A stretch of 53,665 bases of DNA, from the NCBI GenBank assembly GCA_902826565.1, contig CADEFF010000008.1:1-53665 (forward strand), in the 5' to 3' direction. Made by a program: the position numbers and the translations under genes. Origin of the DNA: an uncultured Rhodospirillaceae bacterium (lineage in GTDB: Bacteria; Pseudomonadota; Alphaproteobacteria; Dongiales; Dongiaceae). The notes below the pieces were generated by a model. That model was not told the origin of the DNA and did not search any database. It saw only the letters and a list, made by a program, of their open reading frames with translations. Shown one piece after another: positions 1 through 8,214 of the stretch. How positions within the stretch are numbered: the stretch's first letter is position 1; each line of letters starts with the position of its first letter.

Positions 1-803
1 GCGAGGGCGAGCGCGACGAGGCGCCGATGCTCTATATCGGCGAGAAGGTCGGCGCAGGCGGGCCCAAGATCGACATCGCGCTCGATCCGCTCGAAGGCAC
101 GACCATCACGGCGAAAGGCGGACCGAATGCGCTCGCCGTCATCGCCATGGCGGAATCGGGCTGTTTTCTCAACGCGCCGGACGTCTATATGGACAAGATC
201 GCGATCGGCGGCGGGTTGCCGGCCGACCTCGTCGATCTCGACGCGAAGCCCGAGGAGAACCTGAAGAACCTCGCCAGGGCGAAGGGCGTCGAGGTGGCCG
301 ACATCGTGGCCTGCATTCTCGACCGGCCGCGCCATGCCGAGCTGATCCAGCGCGTGCGCGCGGCAGGCGCCCGCATCCTGCTCATTTCCGACGGCGACGT
401 CTCCGGGGTGATCGCGACCGCCATGCCGACGAGCGGCCTCGACATCTACATGGGCTCGGGCGGCGCGCCGGAAGGCGTGCTCGCCGCGGCGGCGCTTCGC
501 TGCATCGGCGGCCAGATGCAGGGCCGCCTCATGTTCCGCAACGAAGACGAGAAGGGCCGCGCTCGCCGGCTCGGCATCGCCGACCTCGACCGGAAGTACG
601 GGATGATGGATCTCGCCAAGGGCAACGTCATGTTCGCCGCGACCGGCGTCACCGACGGCACCATGCTGCGCGGCGTGCGCCGCTATCAGGGTGGCGCCAC
701 CACCCATTCGATGGTGATGCGCTCCAAGACCGGCACCGTCCGCGTGATCGAGGCGACGCACAGCTTCGACCGCAAGCCGGGCGGCGACCCGGCGAAGCGG
801 TAG
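1..803 (+). CDS. glpX: Class II fructose-1,6-bisphosphatase GlpX (5' end outside window)
   Basis: Hydrolyses fructose-1,6-bisphosphate to fructose-6-phosphate in gluconeogenesis; cytoplasmic and metal dependent. The frame is open from base 3 to the TAG at 803, giving 266 residues, about 60 short of a full GlpX, so the start lies upstream of the window. Family signatures are visible: EAPMLYIGEKVG near the left end, the metal/phosphate motif DPLEGTT just after it, GSGGAPEGVLAAAALRC in the middle and ATGVTDGTMLRGVR near the end. The ATG at 27 is internal and is not the start. In many Alphaproteobacteria glpX sits next to recJ; here two ectC-like genes lie between them. Identification is firm; the bisphosphatase could also act on sedoheptulose-1,7-bisphosphate, which sequence cannot decide. 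Confidence 0.95.
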   Translation, partial: EGERDEAPMLYIGEKVGAGGPKIDIALDPLEGTTITAKGGPNALAVIAMAESGCFLNAPDVYMDKIAIGGGLPADLVDLDAKPEENLKNLARAKGVEVADIVACILDRPRHAELIQRVRAAGARILLISDGDVSGVIATAMPTSGLDIYMGSGGAPEGVLAAAALRCIGGQMQGRLMFRNEDEKGRARRLGIADLDRKYGMMDLAKGNVMFAATGVTDGTMLRGVRRYQGGATTHSMVMRSKTGTVRVIEATHSFDRKPGGDPAKR

Positions 804-834
804 GCGGAGCAAGGTTTCGATCCTGGGGGAAGCC

Positions 835-1329
835 ATGATCGTCAAGACGCTCGATGACCTGCGCGGCACCAAGGGCGAAAAGCTGACGAAGCACTGGAGC
901 AGCATGCGGTTCCTCCATGCGGAGGACCGCATGGGCTTCAGCATCAATGACGTGACGCTCCATGCCGGCTGCGACATGATCATTGAATACAAGAATCATC
1001 TCGAAACCTGCTACTGCATCGCCGGCGAGGGTGCCGTGACCGATCTCGCGACCGGCCGGGTCCATCCGCTGGTGCCCGGCACGATCTATGCGCTCGACAG
1101 CCATGACCGGCATCGGTTGCAGGCCTTCAGCGAGGTGCGGATCATCTGCACCTTCAGCCCGGCCCTGATCGGCGGGGAGGAGCATCGCGCGGACGGGTCC
1201 TATCCGGCGGCGAAGCCTGCTGCCGCGCCCCGGCGGCCGGTCGCGGCGAAGGTCAAATCCAGGATCGGCCGGGCGCGAAAGCCCGACGCGAAACCGAAGG
1301 CTCGCGTGAGAAAGCGCGGCCGTCGCTAG
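835..1329 (+). CDS. ectC: Ectoine synthase-like cupin (first tandem copy) with basic tail
   Basis: Resembles EctC, which cyclises N-gamma-acetyl-diaminobutyrate to the compatible solute ectoine. Residues 1-123 align end to end with the family: MIVKTLDDLRGT start, W21 and R25, the YKNHLE segment with E57, and GTIYALDSHDRH with Y85 and H93. E57, Y85 and H93 are the residues that bind the catalytic iron in characterised EctC. The last 40 residues are an added low-complexity tail rich in K, A, R and P that ordinary EctC (about 130 residues) lacks. A strong ribosome site (GGGGGAAGCC) precedes the ATG. No ectA, ectB or ectD is in the window, so this is an orphan ectC; its real substrate is unproven. 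The second copy follows after 39 bases, probably in the same transcript. Confidence 0.85.
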   Translation: MIVKTLDDLRGTKGEKLTKHWSSMRFLHAEDRMGFSINDVTLHAGCDMIIEYKNHLETCYCIAGEGAVTDLATGRVHPLVPGTIYALDSHDRHRLQAFSEVRIICTFSPALIGGEEHRADGSYPAAKPAAAPRRPVAAKVKSRIGRARKPDAKPKARVRKRGRR

Positions 1330-1368
1330 CTCCGCAAATCAAGAAAGTTCCGAGGGAGGTTACGAATC

Positions 1369-1875
1369 ATGATCGTGAAGACGCTCGAGGATGTCCGCGG
1401 CACCAAGGGGGACATGCATACGAAGAACTGGTCCAGCGTCCGCTTCCTTCATGCGGAAGACGGGATGGGCTACAGCGTGACCGACACGCATCTCCATCCG
1501 GGCTGCGATCTGGTGATCGAGTACAAGAACCATCTCGAGGCCTGCTACTGCATCGAGGGCGAGGGTTCGATCGAGGATCTGAAGGTCGGAAAGGTTCACA
1601 GGCTGCTTCCCGGCACGATCTATGTGCTCGACAAGCATGACCGCCACCGGCTGCGCTCGACGAACGGCTGCCGCATTATCTGCACCTTCGCGCCCGCGCT
1701 TTCGGGCGGCGAGGTGCATCGCGCGGACGGCTCCTACGCGCCCGCGCCTGCCTCGGGAAAGGCGAGCGCGAAAGCGGCGAAGCCGAAGCGCGCTGCCGGG
1801 AAGGCAAAGGCGAAGGCCAAATCGCGGGCCAAGGCCCGGCCCCGAGTCGCGGCGAAGAAGCGCGCGCGTCGCTGA
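1369..1875 (+). CDS. ectC: Ectoine synthase-like cupin (second tandem copy) with histone-H1-like tail
   Basis: A 168-residue paralogue of the preceding gene with identical spacing through residue 98. It keeps W21, R25, E57, Y85 and H93, and the C-terminal DGSY motif of EctC. The sequences differ enough that this is an old duplication rather than an assembly artefact. From about residue 125 the protein becomes an almost pure A/K/R/P tail (repeats of the KAKAKSRAK type), resembling the disordered basic tails of bacterial histone-H1-like proteins and likely to bind nucleic acid or another polyanion. The ATG has GAGGGAGG upstream. A perfect 12-bp inverted repeat lies just past the stop. Whether it makes ectoine, acts hydrolytically on ectoine, or does something else cannot be told without ectA/ectB. 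Confidence 0.84.
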   Translation: MIVKTLEDVRGTKGDMHTKNWSSVRFLHAEDGMGYSVTDTHLHPGCDLVIEYKNHLEACYCIEGEGSIEDLKVGKVHRLLPGTIYVLDKHDRHRLRSTNGCRIICTFAPALSGGEVHRADGSYAPAPASGKASAKAAKPKRAAGKAKAKAKSRAKARPRVAAKKRARR

Positions 1876-1878
1876 CCG

Positions 1879-1910
1879 GGAGGCGGCGCGGACATCGCGA
1901 TCCGCGCCGC
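1879..1910 (+). terminator. Stem-loop terminator after the ectC pair
   Basis: A perfect 12-bp stem (AGGCGGCGCGGA at 1879-1890, complement at 1899-1910) encloses an 8-base loop and starts 4 bases after the second ectC stop. Only a weak pyrimidine run follows (TCCTCGGCTT), so it may need Rho or act as a 3' stabiliser. It separates the ectC pair from recJ, which has its own upstream region of 135 bases. Confidence 0.6.
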
Positions 1911-2045
1911 CTTCCTCGGCTTCGCGCGTGGGCGCCCACGATCGTTGCAATGCGCCGCGTGACCGCGCGACGATAACCTTTCCGCCGGCCCTATAGCCGG
2001 CATCGCCAGCCGCCAACGCCGTCGACTGCCGCTTCCAAGGTTTCC

Positions 2046-3869
2046 ATGGCCCTCGCCACCCTCAGCGACAATTCCTCGCGTCAGGATCGAGCGCCCGCCT
2101 CGCCAGCCTTCCTCGGGGTGGAGCTGTCCGTCTGCGGCCGGCGCTGGCGAACGCGGCTGGCCGACGATCGCATCGGCGCCATGCTGGCGCAGCGCCACGG
2201 TCTGCCCGAGATCGTGGGGCGGGTGCTGGCGGCGCGCGGGCTCGACGCCGACACGGTGCCGCAGTTCCTGAAACCGACCCTGCGCGACCAGCTTCCCGAT
2301 CCGTCGCGGTTCCGCGACATGGACAAGGCGGTGGCGCGCCTCTCCGCCGCGATCGTGAACAACGAGAAGATCTGCGTCTTCGGCGATTACGACGTGGATG
2401 GCGCCACCTCGACGGCGCTGCTGCAGCGATTTTTCGCGAGCGTGGGCCATCCGGTCGAGCGCTATATCCCCGACCGGCTGGCGGAGGGCTACGGGCCGAA
2501 CGAGGCGGCGCTGCGCGGGCTCGCCGGGCGCGGCGTCAGGGTGGTGATCACGGTCGATTGCGGCATCACCGCCTTCGCGCCGCTCGCCGCCGCCGCCGAA
2601 GCCGGCCTCGATGTCATCGTGCTCGATCATCACAAGGCGGAGCTCAACCTGCCGGTCGCCGCGGCGGTGGTGGATCCGAACCGGCTCGACGAGACGGCGG
2701 GCCATGGCCAGCTCGCGGCGGTCGGCGTCGCCTATCTGCTGATCGTCGGCCTCAACCGGGCGCTTCGCGACGCCGGCCGTTTCGGCCCCGACCGGCCGGC
2801 GCCCGACCTCCTGCAATGGCTCGACCTCGTGGCGCTCGGGACGGTCGCCGACATCGTGCCGCTCACCGGCCTCAACCGTGCCTTCGTGACGCAGGGGCTG
2901 CGGGTCATTGCCGGCCGCCGCAATGCGGGCCTCGTCGCGCTCGCCGACGTGGCGAAGCTCGAGGAGCAGGCGGGCGCGTTTCATCTCGGATTCCTGTTCG
3001 GGCCGCGCGTCAATGCGGGCGGGCGCGTGGGCGCCGCCGATCTCGGCGCGCGACTGCTCTCGACCGACGATCCGGTCGAGGCACGCCAGCTCGCCCAGCA
3101 GCTCGACAGCCTCAACCGCGAGCGCCAGCAGATAGAGATGCAGGTGTTGGCCGAGGCGATCGAGCAGGTCGAGCGGGGGCTGGGTCGCGCCGGACGGATG
3201 GTGTTCGTCGCCGGCGAGGGCTGGCATCCAGGCGTGATCGGCATCGTCGCGAGCCGGCTCAAGGAGCGCTACCAGACGCCGGCCTGCGTGGTCGCGCTGG
3301 GGAACGGGATCGGCAAGGGCTCCGGGCGCTCGATGAGCGGCTTCGACCTCGGCGCGGCGGTCATCGCCGCACGCCAGGCGGGGCTGCTCGTCAATGGCGG
3401 GGGCCATGCGATGGCGGCGGGCTTCACCGTCGAGGCGGCTCGGGCCGCGGCGCTCGGCGAATTTCTCGCCGGGCGGCTCCATCTGGCGGCGGGCCCGGAC
3501 GGGCTGAAGCCGGAAATGGGATTCGACGGGGTGCTCCAGCCGGGCGCCGCCTCGCCGGAACTCGTCGCGCTGCTGGAGCAGGTCGGGCCATTCGGCAGCG
3601 GCAATGCCGAGCCGCGCTTCGCCCTGCCGGCGGTGCGTATCTTGCGCGCCGACCGGGTCGGCACCGACCATGTGCGCTGCATCCTCGGCGGGCCCGGCGA
3701 TGCAAGGCTCAAGGCGATCGCCTTTCGCGCCTGCGGGCAGCCCCTCGGCGACCTGCTGATGGCGTTCGGCGGCCCGGCGCTGCACCTCGCCGGCCATCTG
3801 CGCGCCGACCGGTGGCAGGGCAAGGTCGGGGTGCAGTTCGTGATCGAGGACGCGGCGCCGGCCAACTAG
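2046..3869 (+). CDS. recJ: Single-stranded-DNA-specific exonuclease RecJ
   Basis: 5'-3' exonuclease on single-stranded DNA in RecF-type recombination, base excision and mismatch repair; cytoplasmic, Mn/Mg dependent. The 607-residue protein has normal family length. DHH-superfamily motifs are in order: CVFGDYDVDGATS (about 111-123), VDCGITAF (about 175), VLDHHKAE (about 192-199), a long linker, then the DHHA1 domain ending in NGGGHAMAAGF (about 448-458) and a C-terminal OB-like part with GPFGSGNAEPRF. The ATG at 2046 gives a natural N-terminus and leaves 170 bases after the ectC pair. Its TAG stop overlaps the stop of the convergent transporter gene in a shared CTAG. Confidence 0.96.
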   Translation: MALATLSDNSSRQDRAPASPAFLGVELSVCGRRWRTRLADDRIGAMLAQRHGLPEIVGRVLAARGLDADTVPQFLKPTLRDQLPDPSRFRDMDKAVARLSAAIVNNEKICVFGDYDVDGATSTALLQRFFASVGHPVERYIPDRLAEGYGPNEAALRGLAGRGVRVVITVDCGITAFAPLAAAAEAGLDVIVLDHHKAELNLPVAAAVVDPNRLDETAGHGQLAAVGVAYLLIVGLNRALRDAGRFGPDRPAPDLLQWLDLVALGTVADIVPLTGLNRAFVTQGLRVIAGRRNAGLVALADVAKLEEQAGAFHLGFLFGPRVNAGGRVGAADLGARLLSTDDPVEARQLAQQLDSLNRERQQIEMQVLAEAIEQVERGLGRAGRMVFVAGEGWHPGVIGIVASRLKERYQTPACVVALGNGIGKGSGRSMSGFDLGAAVIAARQAGLLVNGGGHAMAAGFTVEAARAAALGEFLAGRLHLAAGPDGLKPEMGFDGVLQPGAASPELVALLEQVGPFGSGNAEPRFALPAVRILRADRVGTDHVRCILGGPGDARLKAIAFRACGQPLGDLLMAFGGPALHLAGHLRADRWQGKVGVQFVIEDAAPAN

Positions 3870-4738
3870 CCGCGCTGCGCCTTGCGCCTGCCCGAGAGGG
3901 CGACGCCGATCGAGGCGAGGGTGATCAGCAGAATCGCGATCCAGGCGCGCCAGCCGACCGCCTCCGCGAGGGCGACCAGCCCGACCAGCGTGGCGACCAC
4001 GGGCTCGAGCGAGACCAGCACGCCGAACTTCCAGGCCGGCAGGCTTTTCAGCGCCATATACTCGAAAAGCCAGGGAATCGCTGCCGAGAAGACGGCGATG
4101 CCGACAATCGACAGCAGCGTGGCCGGATGCGCCGCGAGCTGCGCGATCGCTTCGATGCCGGCGATCGGAAAGACGAGAAGGGCCGCGAAGCCCATGCCGA
4201 TGCCGACGGCGACGCCGCCCTCGAGGGTGCGGCCGAGGCGCTGGCTCGCGAGGATGTAACCGACCCAGGCGCTCGCGGCGCCCGCTGCGAAGGCCACGCC
4301 CACGGGATCGAGCGTCGTGCCGATCGCGGGCGTCAGCAGCGCGATGCCGGCGGCGGCCATCAGCACGCAGAGCAGATGCTGCAGCCGCCGCGACGTCGCC
4401 ATGGCGAGGGCGAGCGGCCCCAGGAATTCGATGGACACGGCGATGCCGAGCGGGAGCCGCGAAAGCGCTTCGTAATGGAGGCCGCTTTGCGCCGCCATCA
4501 CCAGGCCGAGCCCGGCGATGCCGAGCGGCGCCTTGCGGATCGCCGCGCCGAGCGCGTTCCGATAGATGAGGCAGAGGAAGGCGCTGCCGATGGCGAGACG
4601 CAGGAAGAGAACGCCGAGCGGCCCATAGATCGGAAAGAGCGTGATCGCGAGCGCCGATCCGAGCTGGATCGAGATAACCGCCAGGAGCAGCAGGACCGTC
4701 GGCGGAACGCGATCCAGTCTGAGAGTCGCGGCCGTCAC
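3866..4738 (-). CDS. EamA/RhtA-family inner-membrane exporter
   Basis: A 290-residue protein made of about ten hydrophobic segments arranged as two EamA repeats, the layout of drug/metabolite-superfamily permeases. The wording (LDRVPPTVLLLLAVISIQLGSALA at the start, FEYMALKSLPAWKFGVLVSLEPV in the second repeat, with a final short basic tail) is closest to RhtA, the threonine/homoserine exporter, so amino-acid efflux is the best guess. The substrate is inferred from family only. It is transcribed towards recJ and the two stops overlap by 4 bases. About 75 bases separate it from the next minus-strand gene upstream of its left neighbour group, so it may have its own promoter. Confidence 0.85.
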   Translation of the reverse strand: MTAATLRLDRVPPTVLLLLAVISIQLGSALAITLFPIYGPLGVLFLRLAIGSAFLCLIYRNALGAAIRKAPLGIAGLGLVMAAQSGLHYEALSRLPLGIAVSIEFLGPLALAMATSRRLQHLLCVLMAAAGIALLTPAIGTTLDPVGVAFAAGAASAWVGYILASQRLGRTLEGGVAVGIGMGFAALLVFPIAGIEAIAQLAAHPATLLSIVGIAVFSAAIPWLFEYMALKSLPAWKFGVLVSLEPVVATLVGLVALAEAVGWRAWIAILLITLASIGVALSGRRKAQRG

Positions 4739-4815
4739 CTGTTGGACCTATGGGGCGTTGCGCTTCGGGTCGTGAGCATAAGGTCCGCGATCCGCGACCG
4801 GCCAGCGATTTCAGC

Positions 4816-5709
4816 CTATCCGCGCTTCTCGCGGATCATCTCGATGATGCCGGAGAAATCCGTGCCGCCGCGACCGGCGGCATCGAATTCGCCATAGATC
4901 GCCGCCGCTTCGGCGCCGAGCGGGGTGGCGGCACGGGCCTTGCCGGCGGCCTCCTGCGAAAGCCGCAGATCCTTCAGCATCATCGCCGCCGTGAAGCCGG
5001 GCTTGTAGCCGCGATTGGCGGGCGAGCCGGGCACCGGTCCCGGCACCGGGCAATAGCTGGTGAGCGACCAGCATTGTCCCGACGCCTTCGAGGCGATGTC
5101 GAAGAGCTTCTGGTGATCGAGGCCGAGCTTCTCGGCGAGCACGAAGGCCTCGGAGACGGCGATCATCGAGATGCCGAGGATCATGTTGTTGCAGATCTTC
5201 GCCGCCTGTCCGTTGCCGGAGCCCCCGGCATGGATCACCGCCTTGCCCATGGCGGCGAGGATCGGCTCGGCGCGTGCGAAGGCCTCGGCGCTGCCGCCGA
5301 CCATGAAGGTGAGGCTGGCAGCTTCGGCGCCGGCGACGCCGCCGGAGACCGGCGCATCGACCATGGCGCGGCCGGCCGCCGCAGCCGCGTCGCCGACCTC
5401 GCGTGCGGTCTGCACGTCGATCGTGGAGCAGTCGATGAGGAGCGCGCCGGGTGCCGCCGCTTCGATGGCGCCGCCCCGGCCCAGATAGACGCTCCGGACA
5501 TGGCTTCCTGCGGGCAGCATGGTGATGAGGATATCGCCATGGGCGGCGGCTTCGGCCGGCGTCGAGGCCTTGCCTGCGCCGGCGGCGACGGCCGCCTCGA
5601 GCGCGGCTGGCACCAGATCGAAAACCATCAGCGCATGCCCGGCCCCGATCAGGTTCCGCGCCATCGGCCCGCCCATATGCCCGAGCCCGATGAAGCCGAT
5701 CTTCGCCAT
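4816..5709 (-). CDS. mmsB: 3-hydroxyisobutyrate dehydrogenase
   Basis: Oxidises 3-hydroxyisobutyrate to methylmalonate semialdehyde with NAD in valine degradation. The 297-residue protein starts with the dinucleotide-binding GFIGLGHMGGPMARNL (G8, G10, G13), has the substrate-binding DAPVSGGVAGAE at 118-129, and the catalytic lysine K171 in GNGQAAKICNNMILG, followed by the all-alpha dimer domain. Length and motifs match the mitochondrial-type enzyme rather than tartronate semialdehyde reductase. The hydrolase and acyl-CoA dehydrogenase catalysing earlier steps of the same pathway lie upstream on the same strand (7177-9366). The methylmalonate-semialdehyde dehydrogenase gene is not in the window. 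Confidence 0.93.
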   Translation of the reverse strand: MAKIGFIGLGHMGGPMARNLIGAGHALMVFDLVPAALEAAVAAGAGKASTPAEAAAHGDILITMLPAGSHVRSVYLGRGGAIEAAAPGALLIDCSTIDVQTAREVGDAAAAAGRAMVDAPVSGGVAGAEAASLTFMVGGSAEAFARAEPILAAMGKAVIHAGGSGNGQAAKICNNMILGISMIAVSEAFVLAEKLGLDHQKLFDIASKASGQCWSLTSYCPVPGPVPGSPANRGYKPGFTAAMMLKDLRLSQEAAGKARAATPLGAEAAAIYGEFDAAGRGGTDFSGIIEMIREKRG

Positions 5710-5742
5710 TGCCGTTCTCCCAGGTTTCTTCGTTGTCGCCGA

Positions 5743-7041
5743 TCACGCACCGCGGCGACGGCGCACCCGTCGGGTGGCCAGCAGCTTGTCGATCCGCGTG
5801 CCGTCGAGATCGACCACCTCGATCTGCCAGTCGCCATAGCGCAGCACATCGCCGACCTTGGGGAGGCGGCGCAGCTCATGCAGCACGAATCCGGCCGCGG
5901 TGTGGTAGTCGCGCTCCGCCGGGATGGTGAGGGAGAGCCGCTCGATCAGCTCGTCGATCGGGAGCAGCCCATCGATCAGGTAGCTGCTGTCGCGCCGCTT
6001 CGCGACGATCGGCTTGGTATCGTCGTTCTCGATGATCTCGGCCACGACCGTCCGCACGATATCGCCGGTCGTGAGGATGCCTTCGAAGGTGCCGTGCTCG
6101 TCGGCCACGAAGACCAGATCGACCGGCGAGTCCTTGAGATGGCTGAACGCCTCGACGGCGCCCATCCGCTCGTTGATGACCGGCACGCGATGGAGGAACC
6201 TGCGAAGCTCGATATCCTTGCCGTCGACCATGGCGCTCAGCACTTCCCAAACCATGATAACGCCCATCGGATGGTCCGGCCCGCCCTCGACGGCGATCAG
6301 GTGGGATCGCTTGCTCTGCGGGATCATGACGCGCAGCTTTTCGGGACTCTCGTCGAGATCGATCCATTCGATCGCGGTGCGCGGCGTCATGACGGCGCGG
6401 ACCGACCGGTCCGCCAGCCGCATCACCCCGGCGATCATGGCGCGCTCCTGCGGCTTGACGGACCCGCTGCGCTCGGCCTGGGCGATGAGGGCCTTGATCT
6501 CCTCGTCGGTGACCGTCTCGCCGGCCTGCTCCTTGATGCCGAGGAGGCCGAGACCGATGCGGGCCGAGAAATCGAGCACGGTGATGAGAGGGTTGAGGAC
6601 GCGCGCGAAGAGCTGCATCGGCGTCGCGACGAAGGCGGCGATGCGTTCGCGGTTCTGTAGCGCCATCTGCTTCGGGATCAGCTCGCCGACGATGACCGAA
6701 AGATAGGTGATGAGCGCGACGACGATCACATAGGAAAGCGGCTCGGCGAGCGAGGTGCGCACGCCGAAGCTCTCCAGCAGCGCGTCGCCGCGCTCGGCGA
6801 TGGTGGCGCCGCTGAAGGCGCCGGCGACGATGCCGACGAGGGTGATGCCGACCTGCACGGCAGAGAGGAAGCGGCCCGGCTCGGCGAGAAGCTCGAGGGC
6901 CTTGGTGGCGCCGACATTGCCCTGCCGGCTCATCGCCTCCAGCCGGCTGCGGCGGGACGACACGATGGCGAGTTCGGAAAGCGCTAGGAAGCCATTGAGA
7001 ATTATAAGAAAAACCAGAATCCCGATCTCGATCGCAACCAC
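5743..7041 (-). CDS. CNNM/HlyC-type membrane protein with DUF21, CBS pair and CorC domains
   Basis: Three parts are visible: an N-terminal DUF21 region with about four membrane segments (IEIGILVFLIILNGFLALSE onward), two CBS motifs starting at VMTPRTAIEWIDLDE and ending near VRTVVAEIIE, and a C-terminal CorC_HlyC domain (LIDGLLPIDELIE to the end). Such proteins are linked to magnesium or cobalt export and were historically called haemolysins; the real substrate here is unknown. I place the start at the GTG at 7041, with GAGG five bases upstream and the hydrophobic segment directly after it (432 residues); the frame is open to 7122, but the extra residues are basic and non-homologous-looking. 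The gene sits inside the valine-degradation run, 33 bases upstream of mmsB. Confidence 0.88.
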   Translation of the reverse strand: MVAIEIGILVFLIILNGFLALSELAIVSSRRSRLEAMSRQGNVGATKALELLAEPGRFLSAVQVGITLVGIVAGAFSGATIAERGDALLESFGVRTSLAEPLSYVIVVALITYLSVIVGELIPKQMALQNRERIAAFVATPMQLFARVLNPLITVLDFSARIGLGLLGIKEQAGETVTDEEIKALIAQAERSGSVKPQERAMIAGVMRLADRSVRAVMTPRTAIEWIDLDESPEKLRVMIPQSKRSHLIAVEGGPDHPMGVIMVWEVLSAMVDGKDIELRRFLHRVPVINERMGAVEAFSHLKDSPVDLVFVADEHGTFEGILTTGDIVRTVVAEIIENDDTKPIVAKRRDSSYLIDGLLPIDELIERLSLTIPAERDYHTAAGFVLHELRRLPKVGDVLRYGDWQIEVVDLDGTRIDKLLATRRVRRRRGA

Positions 7042-7176
7042 GAGCGCCTCTACTCCTCTGCCGTTTCGCCGAATGCCCGGCTCGTCCCGTCGGATTCGCC
7101 GTCGGCCCGGCCATTCTGTCACGGAAGCGCGGAGCGCCCAAATCCCCGCCGCTCATCCCGTATTTCCGGACGACCT

Positions 7177-8211
7177 TCAGTCGAACCTGAGATCGCCGCC
7201 GGGCAGCTCCATGAAATAGCGCTCGACCGCCGCCTCTTCGATCTCTTCGAGGCGCGCCGGCTTCCAGGCGGGGGTGCCGGTCTTCTCCAGGACGACCGTG
7301 CGCACCCCCTCGAAGAAATCGTGGTTCTCCATGAAGCGCAGCACGAGACGGTACTCGAGCCGCATGCAATCCTCGAAGGAGAGCGTCCGGCCCTCGCTCA
7401 ACTGCCGCAGCGTGACCTTGAGGCTGGTCGGCGATTTCCTGCCGAGCTCTGTCGTCACTTTGCGCGCGAAATCGCTGCCGTCGCCCTCGAGCGCGGCGAG
7501 GATCGCTTCCATGCGGGGGCCGGCGAAAAGCCGGTCGATGCGGGACCGCTCGGTCTCGAGGGGAGCCGGGTCCGGCGTCGCGCGGAGCGCGGAGATGGCG
7601 ATCGCCGGCGTTTCGCCCGCCGCTAGCCGGTCGATCAGCGCCGGCAGCCGTTCGCGCACGATCTCCGCCGTCGCAAGCCCCGCATAGAGCAGGTCTGCGG
7701 CCTTGATGCGCGCGCCGGTGAGGCCGAGATAGAGCCCGATCTCGCCCGGACAGCGCGGCAGAAACCAGGTGCCGCCGACATCCGGAAAGAGCCCAATGCC
7801 GGTTTCCGGCATGGCGAAGAGCGCATTCTCCGTCACGACGCGGTCGCTGCCATGGAAGGACACCCCGACGCCGCCGCCCATCACGATGCCGTCGATGAGG
7901 GCGACATAGGGCTTCGGATAGCGCTTGATGAGGCGGTTCAGGCGATATTCGGCGGCGTAGAAGCGGGGGGCGTAGCCGGGATCCCTGCCGCGCGCCTCGT
8001 AGAGCGCACGCACGTCGCCGCCGGCGCAGAAGGCGCGATCGCCGGCACCCCGGATCGCCACCGTCCGGATGGCAGGGTCGGCGGCCCAGGCGTCGAGCTG
8101 CGCCGTCATCGCCTCCGACATGGCGAGGGTGAGGGCGTTCAGCGCCTGCGGCCGGTTCAATGTCAGGAGACCGAGCGCCCCCCGGCGCTCGGCGAGAAGA
8201 TCGTCGCCCAT
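7177..8211 (-). CDS. 3-hydroxyisobutyryl-CoA hydrolase (enoyl-CoA hydratase superfamily)
   Basis: Hydrolyses 3-hydroxyisobutyryl-CoA to free 3-hydroxyisobutyrate, protecting the cell from the reactive methacrylyl-CoA route in valine breakdown. At 344 residues it has the long form of the crotonase fold. The diagnostic stretch is ALIDGIVMGGGVGVSFHG (oxyanion hole) followed by MPETGIGLFPDVGGTWFL, which carries the Glu and Asp that distinguish the hydrolase from plain enoyl-CoA hydratases. The C-terminal EYRLVLRFMENHDFFEGVR is also typical. It starts 3 bases after the stop of the upstream acyl-CoA dehydrogenase, so the two are almost certainly co-transcribed. Confidence 0.92.
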   Translation of the reverse strand: MGDDLLAERRGALGLLTLNRPQALNALTLAMSEAMTAQLDAWAADPAIRTVAIRGAGDRAFCAGGDVRALYEARGRDPGYAPRFYAAEYRLNRLIKRYPKPYVALIDGIVMGGGVGVSFHGSDRVVTENALFAMPETGIGLFPDVGGTWFLPRCPGEIGLYLGLTGARIKAADLLYAGLATAEIVRERLPALIDRLAAGETPAIAISALRATPDPAPLETERSRIDRLFAGPRMEAILAALEGDGSDFARKVTTELGRKSPTSLKVTLRQLSEGRTLSFEDCMRLEYRLVLRFMENHDFFEGVRTVVLEKTGTPAWKPARLEEIEEAAVERYFMELPGGDLRFD

Positions 8212-8214
8212 CGC

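Noticed and set aside
1734-3797. A 687-codon minus-strand open frame antisense to recJ
   Set aside because: Shadow of recJ; the translation has no recognisable domain and runs across the ectC/recJ gap.
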